Positions 46,889 through 64,000 of a stretch of 64,000 nucleotides of DNA are shown one piece after another (position 1 is the stretch's first letter; the number at the start of each line of letters is the position of its first letter). This DNA comes from Alisma plantago-aquatica (lineage: Eukaryota; Streptophyta; Magnoliopsida; Alismatales; Alismataceae). The notes under the pieces were generated by a model. It was not told the DNA's origin. It saw only the letters and a program-made list of their open reading frames with translations, and searched no databases. A program made the position numbers and the translations under genes. The DNA lies in NCBI GenBank assembly GCA_963693085.1, contig OY856412.1, forward strand, positions 344,239,457 through 344,303,456, given 5' to 3'.

Positions 46889-49453
46889 TGTAACATACTA
46901 GATTTTGAGTAATAAATATATATTGAGCTATTATAAATTGCTTTACCGAGCTTCTAGTTATTTACAATGATATCCTTCTTTGAATATCAAGGCAAGTAAT
47001 TTGATTGAGTTACCATGGTGTTTGATAATGAAAATTGTTAGCCTTCTACTGAACTTTCTTTGTCTAAATGTAATTAATGTTCTCACTTGGTAGATATTTA
47101 CAATAAAACCCTCATATTGTATTCATGAATTATTCTCAGTGCCAATTTGGATATTTTGAATCATTAATCTCATTCAACATCACAATCATGGATTAGTTAT
47201 GATTTCTATAAAAAAGGCCTTGAATTAATGAAAACAAATACTAAATACATTAAAAGCTATACATCATGAATCATATTATGATGATAAGTAATAGAGCACA
47301 AACTAGAGATATATAGGTACTCCTATTTCTATTATTAAGATCACTAGAAGTTAGAGTTATGTTTGAATTTGTAAGGGAAACAAGTTGTAACTTAAGATTT
47401 ATAAAAATTAGAAGTAAATATGAACTAAAACCTATTTAATTAACAAGTTCAAACTCTGCAGGGCCTTCCCTAACCCTTTTCCAACCTTACAACTCTGATT
47501 CACTGGCCATAGCTACAAGAGAGCATCGTCCAGTTGTATCTTCCAAACCAAATTGCCACCAATTCATCTTTGGACCCTTACCCAAACTCTAGGTGAGTGT
47601 TACCACATTCAATTTCATGTTGTCTCTTCCGTTATCAAACATGCAACACTGCTTCCTATCTTAAACCAAAGGACAACCCTCCATTAAAGCAACTGGGATA
47701 GTCTGGTGTTAATGGTTTCCTAACTGTATATTGACATGTTGAAGACTAGTGTTACAATATTAAATAGGTTGTGACGTCTCTCCATGCTTTAGCATCATGA
47801 CTTCCACCTCCTTATATAAACCATTAGGCCCGTCCACAATCTAAAATTCGATAAACCTGAGAAGAAAACCAAAAAGGTCGACTTCATCACCTGTGGTCAC
47901 CGCCTTGGACCCCAGCCATCCATGACCATTCATTCACCTCCTAATCCAATCGATAACCTACGAATACCTTCCCTAGATCCAATAACTAGAAGCCTCACTA
48001 CCATTTACCAGACTTGCAACTTGCCCCAAGTGTACGATCTCAACTTTCATCTCCTCACCAACAGGCCAATTTGTAACCAAACCAAATGATGTCCCTCTGC
48101 TCCTGACCCCCTAATAGAACATCTATCATCGATGTGGAGATTTGTAGATCTCTAGAACCTCAAATGATCTCATGATGACCCCAACATGAATAGAGGGAAC
48201 ACAATATGAGTCCTCCACTACAATCCCTCTATTCTGACCTAAAACAAACCAAGATTAGTTGGTGGTTGAACCTCCAACCCAGAAAATCATGGTTGATGCT
48301 AAGACTCCATCTCATTTCTTTACAATCTATTGGACTCCTTCCTACAATCTATTCTTCTTCACACCTACACTTTAACTATAGTGCCATCTAGACCTAAAAG
48401 CATCCACAGGTCGTCGATCTCCTTGGTCATTCACATCAAAACCTCCTCGAACCATGGATTTGTATGAGATGACTACAAAGATGGAGTAAGAATAGGTTTG
48501 ATGATGAGGAATTGTTGAAGTAGATTGTATTCATAAATCCCTCTGATTCAAGAGCATATAATCGCTAAAATGCTTGTGATTTTCCAATAGGTACTCCATG
48601 ACCCTTATTCAGTTTCCCTTGTAATAAGAAACCTAATACATTAGTAATTTAAATCAGTAGGGTTGGAAAATAAAGACCTACATGAATGGTTAATAAATCA
48701 GTTCGATCCAATGATAACCTGAAGTTTCACATCAATTAACACACATGTATATATACCTGGCCTAGAGTAATTGTATAAGAAATTGATGTGTCATTTTGAT
48801 TGAAAGACCTTTGAGGGATATTTCTAATTAAATCTAAGATTCACACTATAGTTGACTACCGTCATTGATGATTCAAGGAATGTAGATCTCAACTCTAATA
48901 TAGAAGATAGCGAATAAAAATAACAATATCAATGAATATGTGGGGAGAAAAAGATTGTAATGTACTAAAAAAATCTAGTTCTAAATATATCAATACTTTT
49001 GTAATCATAAAGATATGATAATGTTTGCAAAATACAAACATATACATTACATATGTATGTGGCCTATACTAGAGGAATACATAATGGGTAATATGTAACA
49101 TATGATTGTAGGAATCATGTATATAGTGAACACCGATAATGATTGGAATGTCATATGTGACTAGAGGCACAAATGTGATTACTAGCGGGAATGAACATAA
49201 AGATTAGGATGAGTTATTTCAACAACAAAAAGTGATTATTTTATCAAAGGAGCGTAATGGTAATTTCACCTATTAAGTGCCTAAAAAGTGATTTCCAAGC
49301 CAAGTAATATCAAATAACCCTAGTACATTCTTTTTTTCTAGATTCTTGAGAAAATTGCATCTTTGATCCTTGTATGCAACCATATTGAAAATTTTGTATT
49401 GGAACATGTACTAAATTCTTGATTCTTTTATTGAACTATTTGCCTCCTTCACG

Positions 49454-49518
<65 letters not shown>

Positions 49519-50382
49519 TATAATTTTGTAAACTAGTGTAAAAAAATTTTGTTAGACTTTCCCTTTTGTTGAAGTTCACCACGACTAAAGTGAATGTTGA
49601 CCATTGTTAAGAAGTTGAAAATATTAATTTATTTTAATATTGGCACCACAATTCAAAATATTAGCTAAGAGATTTGACTCACTAGATTTGGTGGGTCACA
49701 CTCCCATCCATGCACAGTGGATAATGAACAATTAGAGGTCCCCCAGTACTTGTTACCCCCATAGGAGAAAGTGTTGTTCTCTCATAGAGGGACGAACTCT
49801 AGGCACCTAGCCACATGAGAAGACAAAATATTATATTGATTGTGGCAATGTATCTTATCATTTTAAATAATTTGATATACTAATATTTGTTTTGAGAAAA
49901 ATCATTCCGAATAGAAATCTTGATATTAGTTTGAAAATCTCTTTATTGTTTTCTAGTTGCCACATAGAATTATTTTACCATTTTGAAACTGACACCATAT
50001 CTAGATTATCCTTTTTGTCCCCATAGTCTGCCAAGCAATCTTACCTATATTGAATGCACAAATTTTTTTTTTAAATATCTCAATAATTGGATTTAGTACC
50101 AACCTAGCTGACCCATGTTTTCCCTTCATGGGGTCCATGTGTGGTTTTGTTCCCTCTGAGAAATTTGGACATGCTTAAGAAAGAAAGACAATAAGAGACA
50201 TGTAGAGTTGTCTTCTATTGATGAGTAGACATGAATCAATGTCTATGCCCAATTCATATTTGAAATTTGTAATCTCGTGTAAAGATTATGCACTGATGTA
50301 AAAGCATGATTGTAATAAAGATTTTTTATACTTTTGATACTTTTAGTAAATATTTAATTGCAAAGATTGGGTCTTTTCAACA
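46889..50382 (+). repeat. Array LTR 1
   Basis: About 3.49 kb, TGTAAC...CAACA. Landmarks shared by all three LTRs are 'caaattgccaccaattcat' (near 47550), 'tacattacatatgtatgtgg' (near 49044) and the AT/AC tract at 49457-49523. No credible open frame. Confidence 0.88.
49457..49523. repeat. (TA)n(CA)n tract in LTR 1
   Basis: About 67 bp, at the same position as the 18-bp tract in LTR 2 and the ~690-bp tract in LTR 3. Confidence 0.97.
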
Positions 50383-51269
50383 TGGTATTAGAGCTATGAA
50401 TATACGACACTATTGCATGTCTCGTGGAATCAGGGATAGAAACATAGTTTGCCTAAAACTTTATACAAGTTGTGCACTACACACCTTAGATTTGCAAACC
50501 AAACATACCTAAGATAGAAATTCAAACTTAGGTAAATATTAGTTGCCTAATATAAATTTAGTAACATCACAATGTAAGTGGAATGAGCTGAGTTGTCTAA
50601 GGAAGGATTTTTAGTGAAGGTGCTCGCATAATTTCTCCCAACCAACTTAGTTGGTGGTGTTGTTTCCTCACTTACCGACCTGGACAAGGTGAGTTCTAAT
50701 ACTTGGGAATAACCATAAATCCTAGACATAATTGTCAACCCAACTTTGAATACCAAAAAAAAGTGTAGGACATGTAATTTCAACTATTGAACAAGTTAGT
50801 AGTTGAACGATGAATAGTGGGATTAGATACCCTAATTCTACATTTTTGTGAGCCCCTTATAGGTAGAAAACAATATCCTTCCTCCTTATCATAAGTGAAG
50901 TTACTCCATTTTCATTATGTATGATATTGATCCAACTAATTAGCATGATATATGTTGGAAAATGTGATTGTCACTCATTGATCGCATTGGTTTTGGCCAT
51001 ATTACAGTTTTCTCTCCATCAAAAAATTATATTTTCTATAATACTATATGTACAAAGAAAATTGATTTTGTGGAAATCACCGATGATTTCTTGAGCTAAG
51101 TCACAATAATGGATAAATTATAAAACACGAGCGGAGAAACCAACAGTTGATGAAGGATATTGGATCTTTAGATTCCTAATTTAATCCTAATAAGGGTTGG
51201 AGAATAGTATCTGGATAGACCATGGTCATATCAATTTCTAGGATGAAATCATGTTAAGGGGTGGAGAGT
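50383..51269 (+). other. Array internal region 1 (non-coding)
   Basis: Starts with TGGTATTAGAGCT, a near match to the initiator-Met tRNA complement, and ends with the purine tract AAGGGGTGGAGAG (51256-51268). A second purine tract, AAGGGTTGGAGAAT, lies at 51192-51205. The 78- and 68-codon frames here are not conserved in internal region 2. This looks like a minimal cis-acting unit: primer site, spacer, purine tracts. Confidence 0.8.
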
Positions 51270-54200
51270 TGTAACATACTAGATTTTGAGTAAAAAATCA
51301 ATGTTGATCTATTATTCTTTACTTTTCTTAAGTTTATCTTATTTACAATGATATTCTTCTTTTTAAATCACAACTGGTAGTTTGATAGATTTACATGGTG
51401 TTTGATAATAAAAAATTATTAGCATTCTTTTGAATTTCCTTTGTCTACATGAAATTATTGTTCTCACTTGGTAGATATTAATAATCCTCAAACTGTATCC
51501 ATGAGCTATTCTCAATTCCAACTTGCACAAATTGAATCATTAATCTCATTCAACATCACATTCGTGGAGTAGTTATGTTTTTTTATGAAAAGGTCTTTGA
51601 ATTAATTAAAAAAAATACTAATTACATTAAAATATATATATTATGAATCATATTATGATGATAACCCATATAGACAAAATTAGATATATAAATATAAGTA
51701 CGCCTATTTCTATTATATGGGAAATGAAGTTTTAACTTAAGAGATATAAAAATTATAATTAAATATGAATTAAAACATATTTAATTAACAATGTCAAACC
51801 AGGAGGACCTTTCCTAAGCCTCCGCCAACCCTACAGACTGACTCAATGCAATCGTTACAAAAGGGAAACGACCAACCATTTCTTCCAAACCAAATTGCCA
51901 CCAATTCATATTTGGACCCTTATCTGAACTCTAGATGAGTGTTACAACCTTCACTTTCATGTGGACTCTTCGATTATCAATCTTGCAAACACTACTTCCC
52001 CTCTTCAACCAAGGGACAACCCACCATTAAAGCAACTAGATCTACTGATAATGGACACTCAAGTGTTAATGGTTGTCTAACCCTATACTGACCTGTTAGA
52101 GACCCCTGTTATAATATTAAGCAGGCCATGATGTTTCTCTATGCCTTAGAGTCACAATATCCCCCTTCTTATATAAACCATTAGGCCCTTCCACAGTTTG
52201 AACAGTGTTAAACCCAAGAGGACATATGCAAAGGTCGACCTCATCACCTATGGTCTCAACCTTGGACCCTAGACATCCATGAGCCTTCCTCCACCTCCTG
52301 ATCCCATTGATAACATACAATTATCTTCACCTCGTTAGATTCAATCACAAGAAGCCTGCTATAATTTCCTAGACCTACAACTCACCCCAGGTGTACAATC
52401 ATAGCTCTGATATCATCACCAATATGCCAATTTGTAACCCAACCACAAAATGTCCCTCTACTCCTGACCACCCTTCTATAACATCTATCATCAATGCGGA
52501 AATCACTAGATCTATAGAACCTCAAAAGATATCAAGATGACCCCAACATGAACGAAGGTAACAAAAGAGGAGTCCTCCACCAAAATCCCTATGTTCCGAC
52601 CTGTAGAAAACTAGTATTATTCGGTGGTTGACCCTCCAACCCTAGAAGATTACCATTGATGCCAAAACCCCTCCTCCTTGGTTTACAATCTGCTGGACTC
52701 CTCCATGTCATATGCTCTTCTTCACCCATGCAATCTAACTGCAATGCCATCTAGACCTAAAGGCATTTATAGGTTGTTGATATCCCTTCTCGTTCACATC
52801 AAAACCTCCTCAAAATAGGAATTCATGTGAGATGACTCCAGATATTGAGTAACAAGTGGAGTGATGATGAGGAATTGCTAAAGTAGACTGCACTCATAAA
52901 GCCATTTGATCTAGGAGGAGGTCATGCCTAAAAACCCATGTGACCTACTGACATGTGCTCCCCACCCCTTATTCATTTTCCTTTGTAGTAAGAAATTAAA
53001 TAGATTAGTAATTGAAAACGATAAGGTTGGCATATAATGACCTTGATGAATGGGTAATAAATCAATTAGATCCAATGGCAACTAGAAATTTCAAAACAAT
53101 AACACACATGTGTATATACCTAACCTAGAGTAATTTTATAATAAATCAGTGTATCATTACAAATTAAAGAAGACCAATGGATATTTCTAGTTAAATGCAT
53201 GATTCACACTATAGTTAACTGCCCTCATTAATGATTCACAGAATGTATATCTCAAATCTAATCCAGAGGATTACGAATAATAATAAGAACATCAAGGGAT
53301 ATATAGGGAAAACTCAATTGCAATGGATTAAAAAAATTATATTTCTAACTAGTTCAACACTTCTACAACCATAAAGATATGATAATATTTTCAAAATACA
53401 ATCATATACATTACATATGTATGTGGCCTATACTAGTGTAATACATAATGGGTACTATGTAACATATGATTATAGGAATCATGTATATAGTGAAGATTAG
53501 AATGTCATATGTGACTAGAGACACAAATGTGACTACGAATGGGAATTAACATAAATATACAAATGAGTTATTTCAACAATAAATAGTGATTACTTTATCT
53601 CAGAAATAAAATGGTACTTTCACCTAATATGCACTTGCAAAATGATTTCCAAGCTAACAAATTTCAAATAACCTAGTACATTCTTTCTTTATAGATTATT
53701 GATAAAATTGCATCTTTGATCCTTGTGCGCAACCGTATCGGAAATTCTCTAGTGGAACAAGTAATAATTCTCGATTCTTCTATTAAACTATTTGCCTCCC
53801 TCTTGAATTTCATATATATATATATATATCATTTTCAAAAGTGGTGTACAAATTTTTTTGTTAGCCTTTTCCTCTTGTTGAAGTTTTCCACGACTAAAGT
53901 GAATGTTGAACATTGTTAAGAAACTGAAAATATAAATTGATTTTGATATTAGCACAAAAATTTGAAACATTTCCAAAGATCTTTGGCTAACTAGATTTGG
54001 CGGGTCACATCCCCCAACTCTATGCAGTGGATAATGGACAATTAGAAGTCCCCTAGTATTGGTTAACCCCAAAGGGGAAAATGTTGTTCTCTCATAGAGG
54101 GGAGAAATCTATGCACCAACCACCTTGCAAAGACAAAATATTAGATTTATTGTGGAAATTGATAAATCTTATCATTTTGAATAATTTGATATATTGAAAT

Positions 54201-54703
54201 TAGTTTTCAGAAAAATGATTCCATTTTGGAATCTTAATATTAGTTGGATAATCTCTTTATTGTTTTCTAGTTGTCAGTTTGAAATATTGTACCTTTTTGA
54301 AACTAGCATGGTATCTAGATTATCCTTTGTTGTTTGCATAGTCCGCCAAGAAATCATACCTAGATTAATTGCACAACTCTTATTTTTTTTTAAAACTCAA
54401 TACATGAATTTAGTACTAGCCGAACTAACCCATATTTTCCCTTCAAAGGGTCCATGTGTGGTTTTGTTCCCTCTTGGAACTCATGAACAAGTTTCACAAA
54501 GAAATACTAGAAGAGTCTTCTAGGAACTGTCTGTTTTTGAATATTCGATAGGAATCAATGCCTATGTCCAATTCTTATATAAATTTTTTAATCTTGTGTA
54601 AATCTTACGTGACTCTGTTGTAAATGCATGATTCTAATAAAGTTTGTTTATACTTTTAATACATTTTGTAAATATTTATAGTGAAAGTCAGGACTTTACA
54701 ACA
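51270..54703 (+). repeat. Array LTR 2
   Basis: About 3.43 kb, TGTAAC...TACAACA, aligning with LTR 1 throughout. A 67-codon minus-strand frame (52320-52117) is broken in LTRs 1 and 3. Confidence 0.88.
53812..53829. repeat. Short (AT)9 tract in LTR 2
   Basis: About 18 bp, the shortest allele of the microsatellite position shared by the three LTRs. Confidence 0.95.
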
Positions 54704-55618
54704 TGGTATCAGAACTATGAATAGTCGACATTCATGCATGTTCATGTAATTAGGGTTAGAATTATAGTTTACCTAGAATTTTAGGCAAGTCGTGTACTTC
54801 AAACCTTGAATTTTCTAATTGAACTTACCTAAGATACAAATCAAAACTGAGGTTGTGTAGTATACATTTAATAACATCACCATGTAATTGGAATGAGTTG
54901 AGGTGTCTGAGGAAGGATGTATAGTGAAGGTTCTGGCATAATTACTCCCGACCCACTTAGTTGGTGGTGGGGTTTCCTCACTCTTCATACTGACATGTCC
55001 AGGGTGATCTCTACTACTTGGGATTTGTTATAAATCTGGAATATAATTATCAACCCAATTGTGAATGCCAAAAAAAGTGTAGGTCATGTAATTTCAACAA
55101 TTGAACAAATTAGTATTTTAAATATGAATAATGGGATTAGAAACACTAATTCTATATTTTTTTGAATACCCTATTGGTAGAAAACAATATCCTTCCTACC
55201 TATCATAAGTGAAGTTACTCTAGTGGCCTTAGGTTCCATATTGAGACAAATACTTAGAATGACAAATGTTGGCAAAGGTGATTGTGATTACTCATCGCAT
55301 TGATTTTGGTGATATTTCAATTTTGTATCAAAAAGTTTTTCCATCAAAATAATATTTTGTTATAATACTATATCTACAAAGAAAATTGATTTTGTGGAAC
55401 TTCACTGATGATTTCTTGAGCTAAGTCAGAATAGTCACAATCCTGGATAAATGTGAAAACCCTAGATGACAAATGTAAAGTCAGTGAAGAATTTTACATC
55501 ATAGTAACCTCCCCATTTATATTCCTAGCGGAATCCTTTTAAGGGGTGGAGAATAGTTACTAGCTAGACCTTGTCCGTATAAATTTCAAGGACAAAATCA
55601 TGTTAAGGGTTGAAGAGT
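54704..55618 (+). other. Array internal region 2 (non-coding)
   Basis: Starts TGGTATCAGAACT (primer site, close to TGGTATCAGAGC) and ends with AAGGGTTGAAGAG (55605-55617). The upstream purine tract AAGGGGTGGAGAAT is at 55541-55554. It aligns with internal region 1 along its length ('ggaatgag', 'cttagttggtggtg', 'aaaacaatatccttcc'). Confidence 0.8.
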
Positions 55619-59705
<4,087 letters not shown>

Positions 59706-60062
59706 TGATATCAATGCTATGAACAGTTGACATTGTTGCATGTCTCATGGAATTAGGATTAGACATTGTTTACATCCTTCCTTAGACACCTCATCTCATT
59801 CCACTTATATTGTGATGTTATTAAATGTAGATTAGGCAACTAATATTTACCTATGTTTGTATTTCTATACTTGCTAGGTTTGGTTAGAAAGTATAAGGTT
59901 TGTAGTGCATGAAATTCCTAAAGTTCTAGGTAAACTAGATTTCTAATCCTAATTCCATGAGACATGCAACAATGTCAACAGTTTATAGCATTGATACCAT
60001 GTTGTAAAGACCCAATGTTTATGATCATATCAAAAAGTATAAACAAACATTATTACAATCAT
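59706..60062. repeat. Inverted (snap-back) LTR/internal junction
   Basis: After only ~58 bp of internal region 3, the sequence turns round. From about 59764 to 60062 it is the reverse complement of an internal-region start, a primer site ('attgataccatgttgtaaag', near 59990) and the last ~75 bp of an LTR. The arms 59629-59763 and about 59943-60062 pair with each other, except that the right arm lacks ~17 nt; the loop is ~180 nt. At 60062 the inverted LTR stops abruptly in unrelated DNA. Confidence 0.88.
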
Positions 60063-63000
60063 CTTTCTCAGCTATAGCTCGACGGGGTTGGATTTGATAT
60101 CACATTTTCTCCCACAGTGAACTGCATGTTAGTCTACTTGGCATCATCTCACGACTCATGTTTCCCCCGGGATCTCTTTCATCCATCGCACGATCAAAGT
60201 GATTTCCTCTGCACACACTGTGGCCTTTTTTTGACCTTCACGAGGTCCCTTCACCAACATCATTTTAATGAAGCGGTGACTGACAAAACCTCCCTTACAA
60301 AGCTTCTTTACATCTCAATATTGGCTATGGTGGTTAGCATCACATCTTTCATAGGACAAAACTTTTTCCATGTATCACCTTGAATGAGCACACATTCTCT
60401 CATCAGACCCTCTAGTCTGGATCATTCTAATCATCAGTTAGGGGTGATAAGCTATACTAGTATCGAGTTCATCATGTACTTACTTTTATCACATGGAAGT
60501 GAATCTTTAGGTCATACTCTTGAACCTTTGAACTCACATCATGATGTAGTTGAACCATCTCTCTTTATTATATGTAGTTCAACCGGATATGTCCCTTGAC
60601 AATACGCTCTCTCTTTCACTTAGATCATGTCATCTAGGTAAGGTGTTCTACCATAACCCACATTGCACCCTGACCTTCCTCAATCCAGAGGACACTTACC
60701 ACAACATCCATAGTGATGAACTCCCATTCCTCCCTCGGGGACTCTTATCCTCTATATCAACTCAATGGGTTACCGAAGTTTGTCCTTCACCTCCTGGCAT
60801 GCATGGCGACAAGCCACAAGGAACTTTATCTTAGGCATCCAAAGTACTACTTCAACTTACTATCTTAGTATCACCATGGTGTATGATGAACTTAAAATCA
60901 TGATCTCTTGAATATCATAATTCCTCAAGTTTGATTCCTCAGAAACCCTAAAACACTCTAGTTGTGGGTTTCATCACCTCCTTTACCATAGAAGTGCATT
61001 TGAGGTTCTACAACAATCCTTCCATCACAACAAGCCCTAGGTTAGATAACTAGGAAACCACTAACTCGATCAAAAAATCTCGTTACATATGAGTGTTAGC
61101 CAAACATATCTCACAAACATAGGGTTCACCTAACCCTTTCTTCCAGCCTGTCCACTAGCTAAACTAGATAGCTTCCTCTCAACAAGAGCATACATTACCA
61201 CTTCACATCCTTATGTGTTAGGTAATGTTGAAGACATACACTTCCATGTTTTCCACTTACTATCTCATCTTGGAATCTAAGTCTATCTTAATCAAGAAAA
61301 CTCAGAGATCATCCTCTTGGTTATCGAACTCAACCTTGTATAACTCATATATTCCATACAACTCATGATAAGAACATCCTTATAAAATGACTACCTTAGT
61401 TCTCTTGGTGTTTTTAAACCACCACCACAACGTACACTCTACAAGGGTACATTATCATCTCTATCCTCAGACCTTATAGCAATGTTTCAACTCACATCAT
61501 CTTTATCCTTGGTTTATGGCATGCATACTGTCCTATCTCTCACTTCCATAACAAGAGGAAATAAGCATTTGGCTACGGTCCAAATACATAGTACTTCCTG
61601 TTCTAAGAGTAGAGATGGTACATCCCACATTTCCAGTACACCATCAAATCTAAGTTGAAAGGTGCAACATGTCTCTACATCACGATCATCTTGATATCAA
61701 AGTTACTTCCATGGAAAACTGATCTCGAACCTACTTGGGTCCACACACAATCCTTGGTCATCTCCTCTAGGTCTATAGGGTGCCGACACTTTTGGGGTCA
61801 TCCCTCTTCCCTTATGCATCCATAGAGTGCCCTCGTCATCTTCCCTTTGGGTCCCATGAGTTCATGAAGGTGATAACTCTCCTAACCCATGGCCCTCAAA
61901 CAATGACAGATGTTACCTCCCGACCCTATGGTCATGTGCAACTAGTGAATTAGGTAACTCCTACTTCCATCAGTCTTATCCCTACCTGACCCTAGGATAG
62001 ACTTAGGACTCTAACATAGTACATGTCCAACTTAGAACCTTACCCAAGTTTCCATCATCTCTCTCTGCATTCACGGGCTGACTTTCATCCTTTCATAGGG
62101 GTCATGGTGACCTTCCTACCTTGGTCAGGCACCATACTGGTTACCTCCATGGTAACACATCCATATGCACTTAGAGATGGTTATATATGGGTCTACAAGT
62201 TCATTCTCATACTATGTACTTTTCACTTAGCTTATCAAGATCCTATGAGACCTCTTAGGGTTTACTCAAACCATACAAAAGATGATTCATACCCTAAAAA
62301 AGGGTCCTCTCCTAGGATGGGAGGAAACTACATATTGATAACAAAGGTCACAACCGTCCTTATGTCTCAGGTTTATTTCCACATGATCATGCTTAACCCT
62401 GTCAAGCTACTAGGGCATGTAGCTAGTAAGCAGACCACCTACTAAACCATGAAAGGTCTTCATGATAGGTCATACTTGTTCTCATTCTTCAATATTGGAC
62501 CAAGATCATACCTACCCATGTCATCAACTTATACGCGAGGGGTTCATCAAACATACACCTTAACCAAGGGGTTTCCTTTTCCTCCAAACATGAGGGGTGC
62601 CATGTTCAAATATATGGAAACTCAAATCTCATCTTGAGCATCATGTAAACCCAACACTACTACTTCCCGTCTTAGGTCTAGGAACCCTAGGTTCACCTTT
62701 TTGATGTCCAACTGCATACTCAACCCTGTAACCACGCACCAAGCATCTACAAGGTACACCATGCACTTCCTATTATCATTCTACTTGAATAACACCTCAG
62801 GGCAGAGTCCTCCTCAAGGACAACCAACTAATTATAAGGCCTCACAACTTGTTACTAAACCTCTTCATGGTCTAAGGAACTCTTCCTCCTATCCCTAAAA
62901 GGTAAACACCTATACCATAGGCACATTGGTACCAACAGTCTCATCCTCTCTCTAGGGTTTAGTTCCTCTAAAGGCAACCAAGATACCATCAGCCTCCAGG

Positions 63001-64000
63001 TATCATGCATGAGGCAACAACAACCATCCTCTCAGGTCACATCATCCTCAACTACTCAGGGTTTCTCCTAGCCCACAGTCTAAACTTCCAACCTTCTAGC
63101 TCGGGCCCTGCTCTCTCTCTCTCTCTAGACCTTAACCCTACAAGAACCCTCTCTCTAAGGTGGATCAAGCTGAAAAGCATACAACTGCATGGGAGAAACC
63201 TATGTTCGCCCATGATTATCTAAAACTCTTCATGCTTATCTCATAAGCTATCAAACATACTCTCCTGGCTAGGGTTTAGCCTACTGTCAGCCCTACTGAT
63301 GTACTTTGGGTGCAACTTTGCCATGCTCATATAAGCTCATACAGTTTCTATATGGTCATCACTAACCTCATCAATGGAGGAGTTATCCTTCACCCAAACA
63401 TACACGACCCTTCCCAGGGTTGGGTCGCCAAAGGTACTAGGTCAACCAACCTCACATGGCTCATATCATCATGGGTATCCAAACCAAAAGTATGTCCACC
63501 CACACACATGGTCTAGCATGACATCTAATTCATTGTGGCATCCCTCTCTAACCACCACTTAGGGTTAGGGTTAACATCATCCTTAGAGGATGTACTAGGT
63601 CTCTACCTTTAATGGAGATAGCTGCCTCCAAAACCAACTCTCTACTCCTCCTCCTGACCAGAGGGTCTAACTTCAGGTCTCTCGTGACAACACATGTCAT
63701 ATGACCTAAGCATGCGATTATTCTTTAGTTTACGCTTAAACTATTAAGCTTATGTCCATGACATCTTATAAACATGCTTTTTATTAATTTTAGTGGAGAA
63801 TTTCTTAACCTTATCATGCATACCCTATTCTCAAGAGGGTGAGGAGGAGAGAGAAAACCCTAAGCCTTGTGATCTTAATAGAATTAGGGTTGAGAAGGGA
63901 TGAAAATAGGTGAGAGAGTCCTAAAGGTATCTTATTTTGAGTCAGATCTTAAGACATTGGCCAGGCAGTCACACAGATCCGGGAGTCCTCGTATTCCAAC
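60063..64000. other. Pyrimidine-rich region, nothing recognised
   Basis: About 3.9 kb with a plus strand rich in C and T. Many short open frames occur on the plus strand and almost none on the minus, which reflects composition; none shows a known domain, and lengths (60-140 codons) fit chance. On the minus strand, 'gggagaaaatgtgatatca' at about 60087-60111 looks like a Ty3-type purine tract, so the region may be the untranslated part of another decayed retroelement. A telomere-like TTAGGG pair near 63560 is too short to matter. Confidence 0.35.

Noticed and set aside
59706..60062. Inverted segment as a MITE or structural RNA gene
   Set aside because: Both arms are explained as the LTR/internal junction of the neighbouring array, so no separate element is needed.
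62023..62445. 140-codon plus-strand open frame
   Set aside because: It sits in a pyrimidine-rich stretch where plus-strand frames are long by composition; no motif, no conserved context.

Overview
This is nuclear DNA from a flowering plant with a large, repeat-rich genome. The evidence is the kind of element present: a Del/Tekay-type chromovirus, Ty1/copia elements primed by plant initiator-Met tRNA, a plant L1-type LINE carrying an RNase H domain, a MuDR/MULE transposase, and a broken plant subtilase. The species cannot be read from the sequence. I see no intact host gene, no tRNA or rRNA gene and no CRISPR array. Almost every recognisable coding stretch is a decayed mobile element, so the window is best read as layers of nested insertions.

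Layout. 1-2.5 kb: the 3' end of a Ty1/copia element on the minus strand (2.2-kb-class LTR, RNase H, tail of RT). 2.5-7.05 kb: AT-rich non-coding DNA with an old ~582-bp tandem duplication and a very recent 197-bp one. 7.06-9.8 kb (-): a decayed reverse-transcriptase gene of a plant YLDD family. 10.44-16.09 kb (-): a LINE split by a 406-bp PIF/Harbinger-like MITE. 16.1-16.7 kb (+): a truncated subtilase pseudogene. 17.3-19.2 kb (-): a MULE transposase pseudogene that lost a catalytic Asp. 19.2-26.9 kb (+): a copia element with a truncated 5' LTR and a full 3' LTR of the same family as the left window edge. 27.5-27.9 kb: a second copia gag scrap.

28,266-45,808 (+) is a 17.5-kb Del/Tekay chromovirus with 4.8-kb LTRs, a bordering near-duplication (ATTAC/GTTAC) and a gag-pol frame carrying many stops. 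Its 3' LTR is itself split by a 3.1-kb solo LTR of another Ty3 family flanked by a perfect 5-bp duplication (CTATT). Its LTRs hold clustered AAACGG...CCGTTT dyads.

46,889-59,705 is the most unusual structure: three ~3.4-4.1-kb LTRs alternating with two ~0.9-kb non-coding internal regions (LTR-IN-LTR-IN-LTR), each internal region having its own primer-binding site and polypurine tract. The array ends in an inverted, snap-back copy of its own LTR/internal junction (59,629-60,062). The same microsatellite position in the three LTRs is 18, 67 and about 690 bp long. The polypurine tract and LTR start resemble those of the neighbouring chromovirus, so I infer a non-autonomous Ty3 element mobilised in trans. 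60.06-64 kb is pyrimidine-rich DNA with no recognisable gene.
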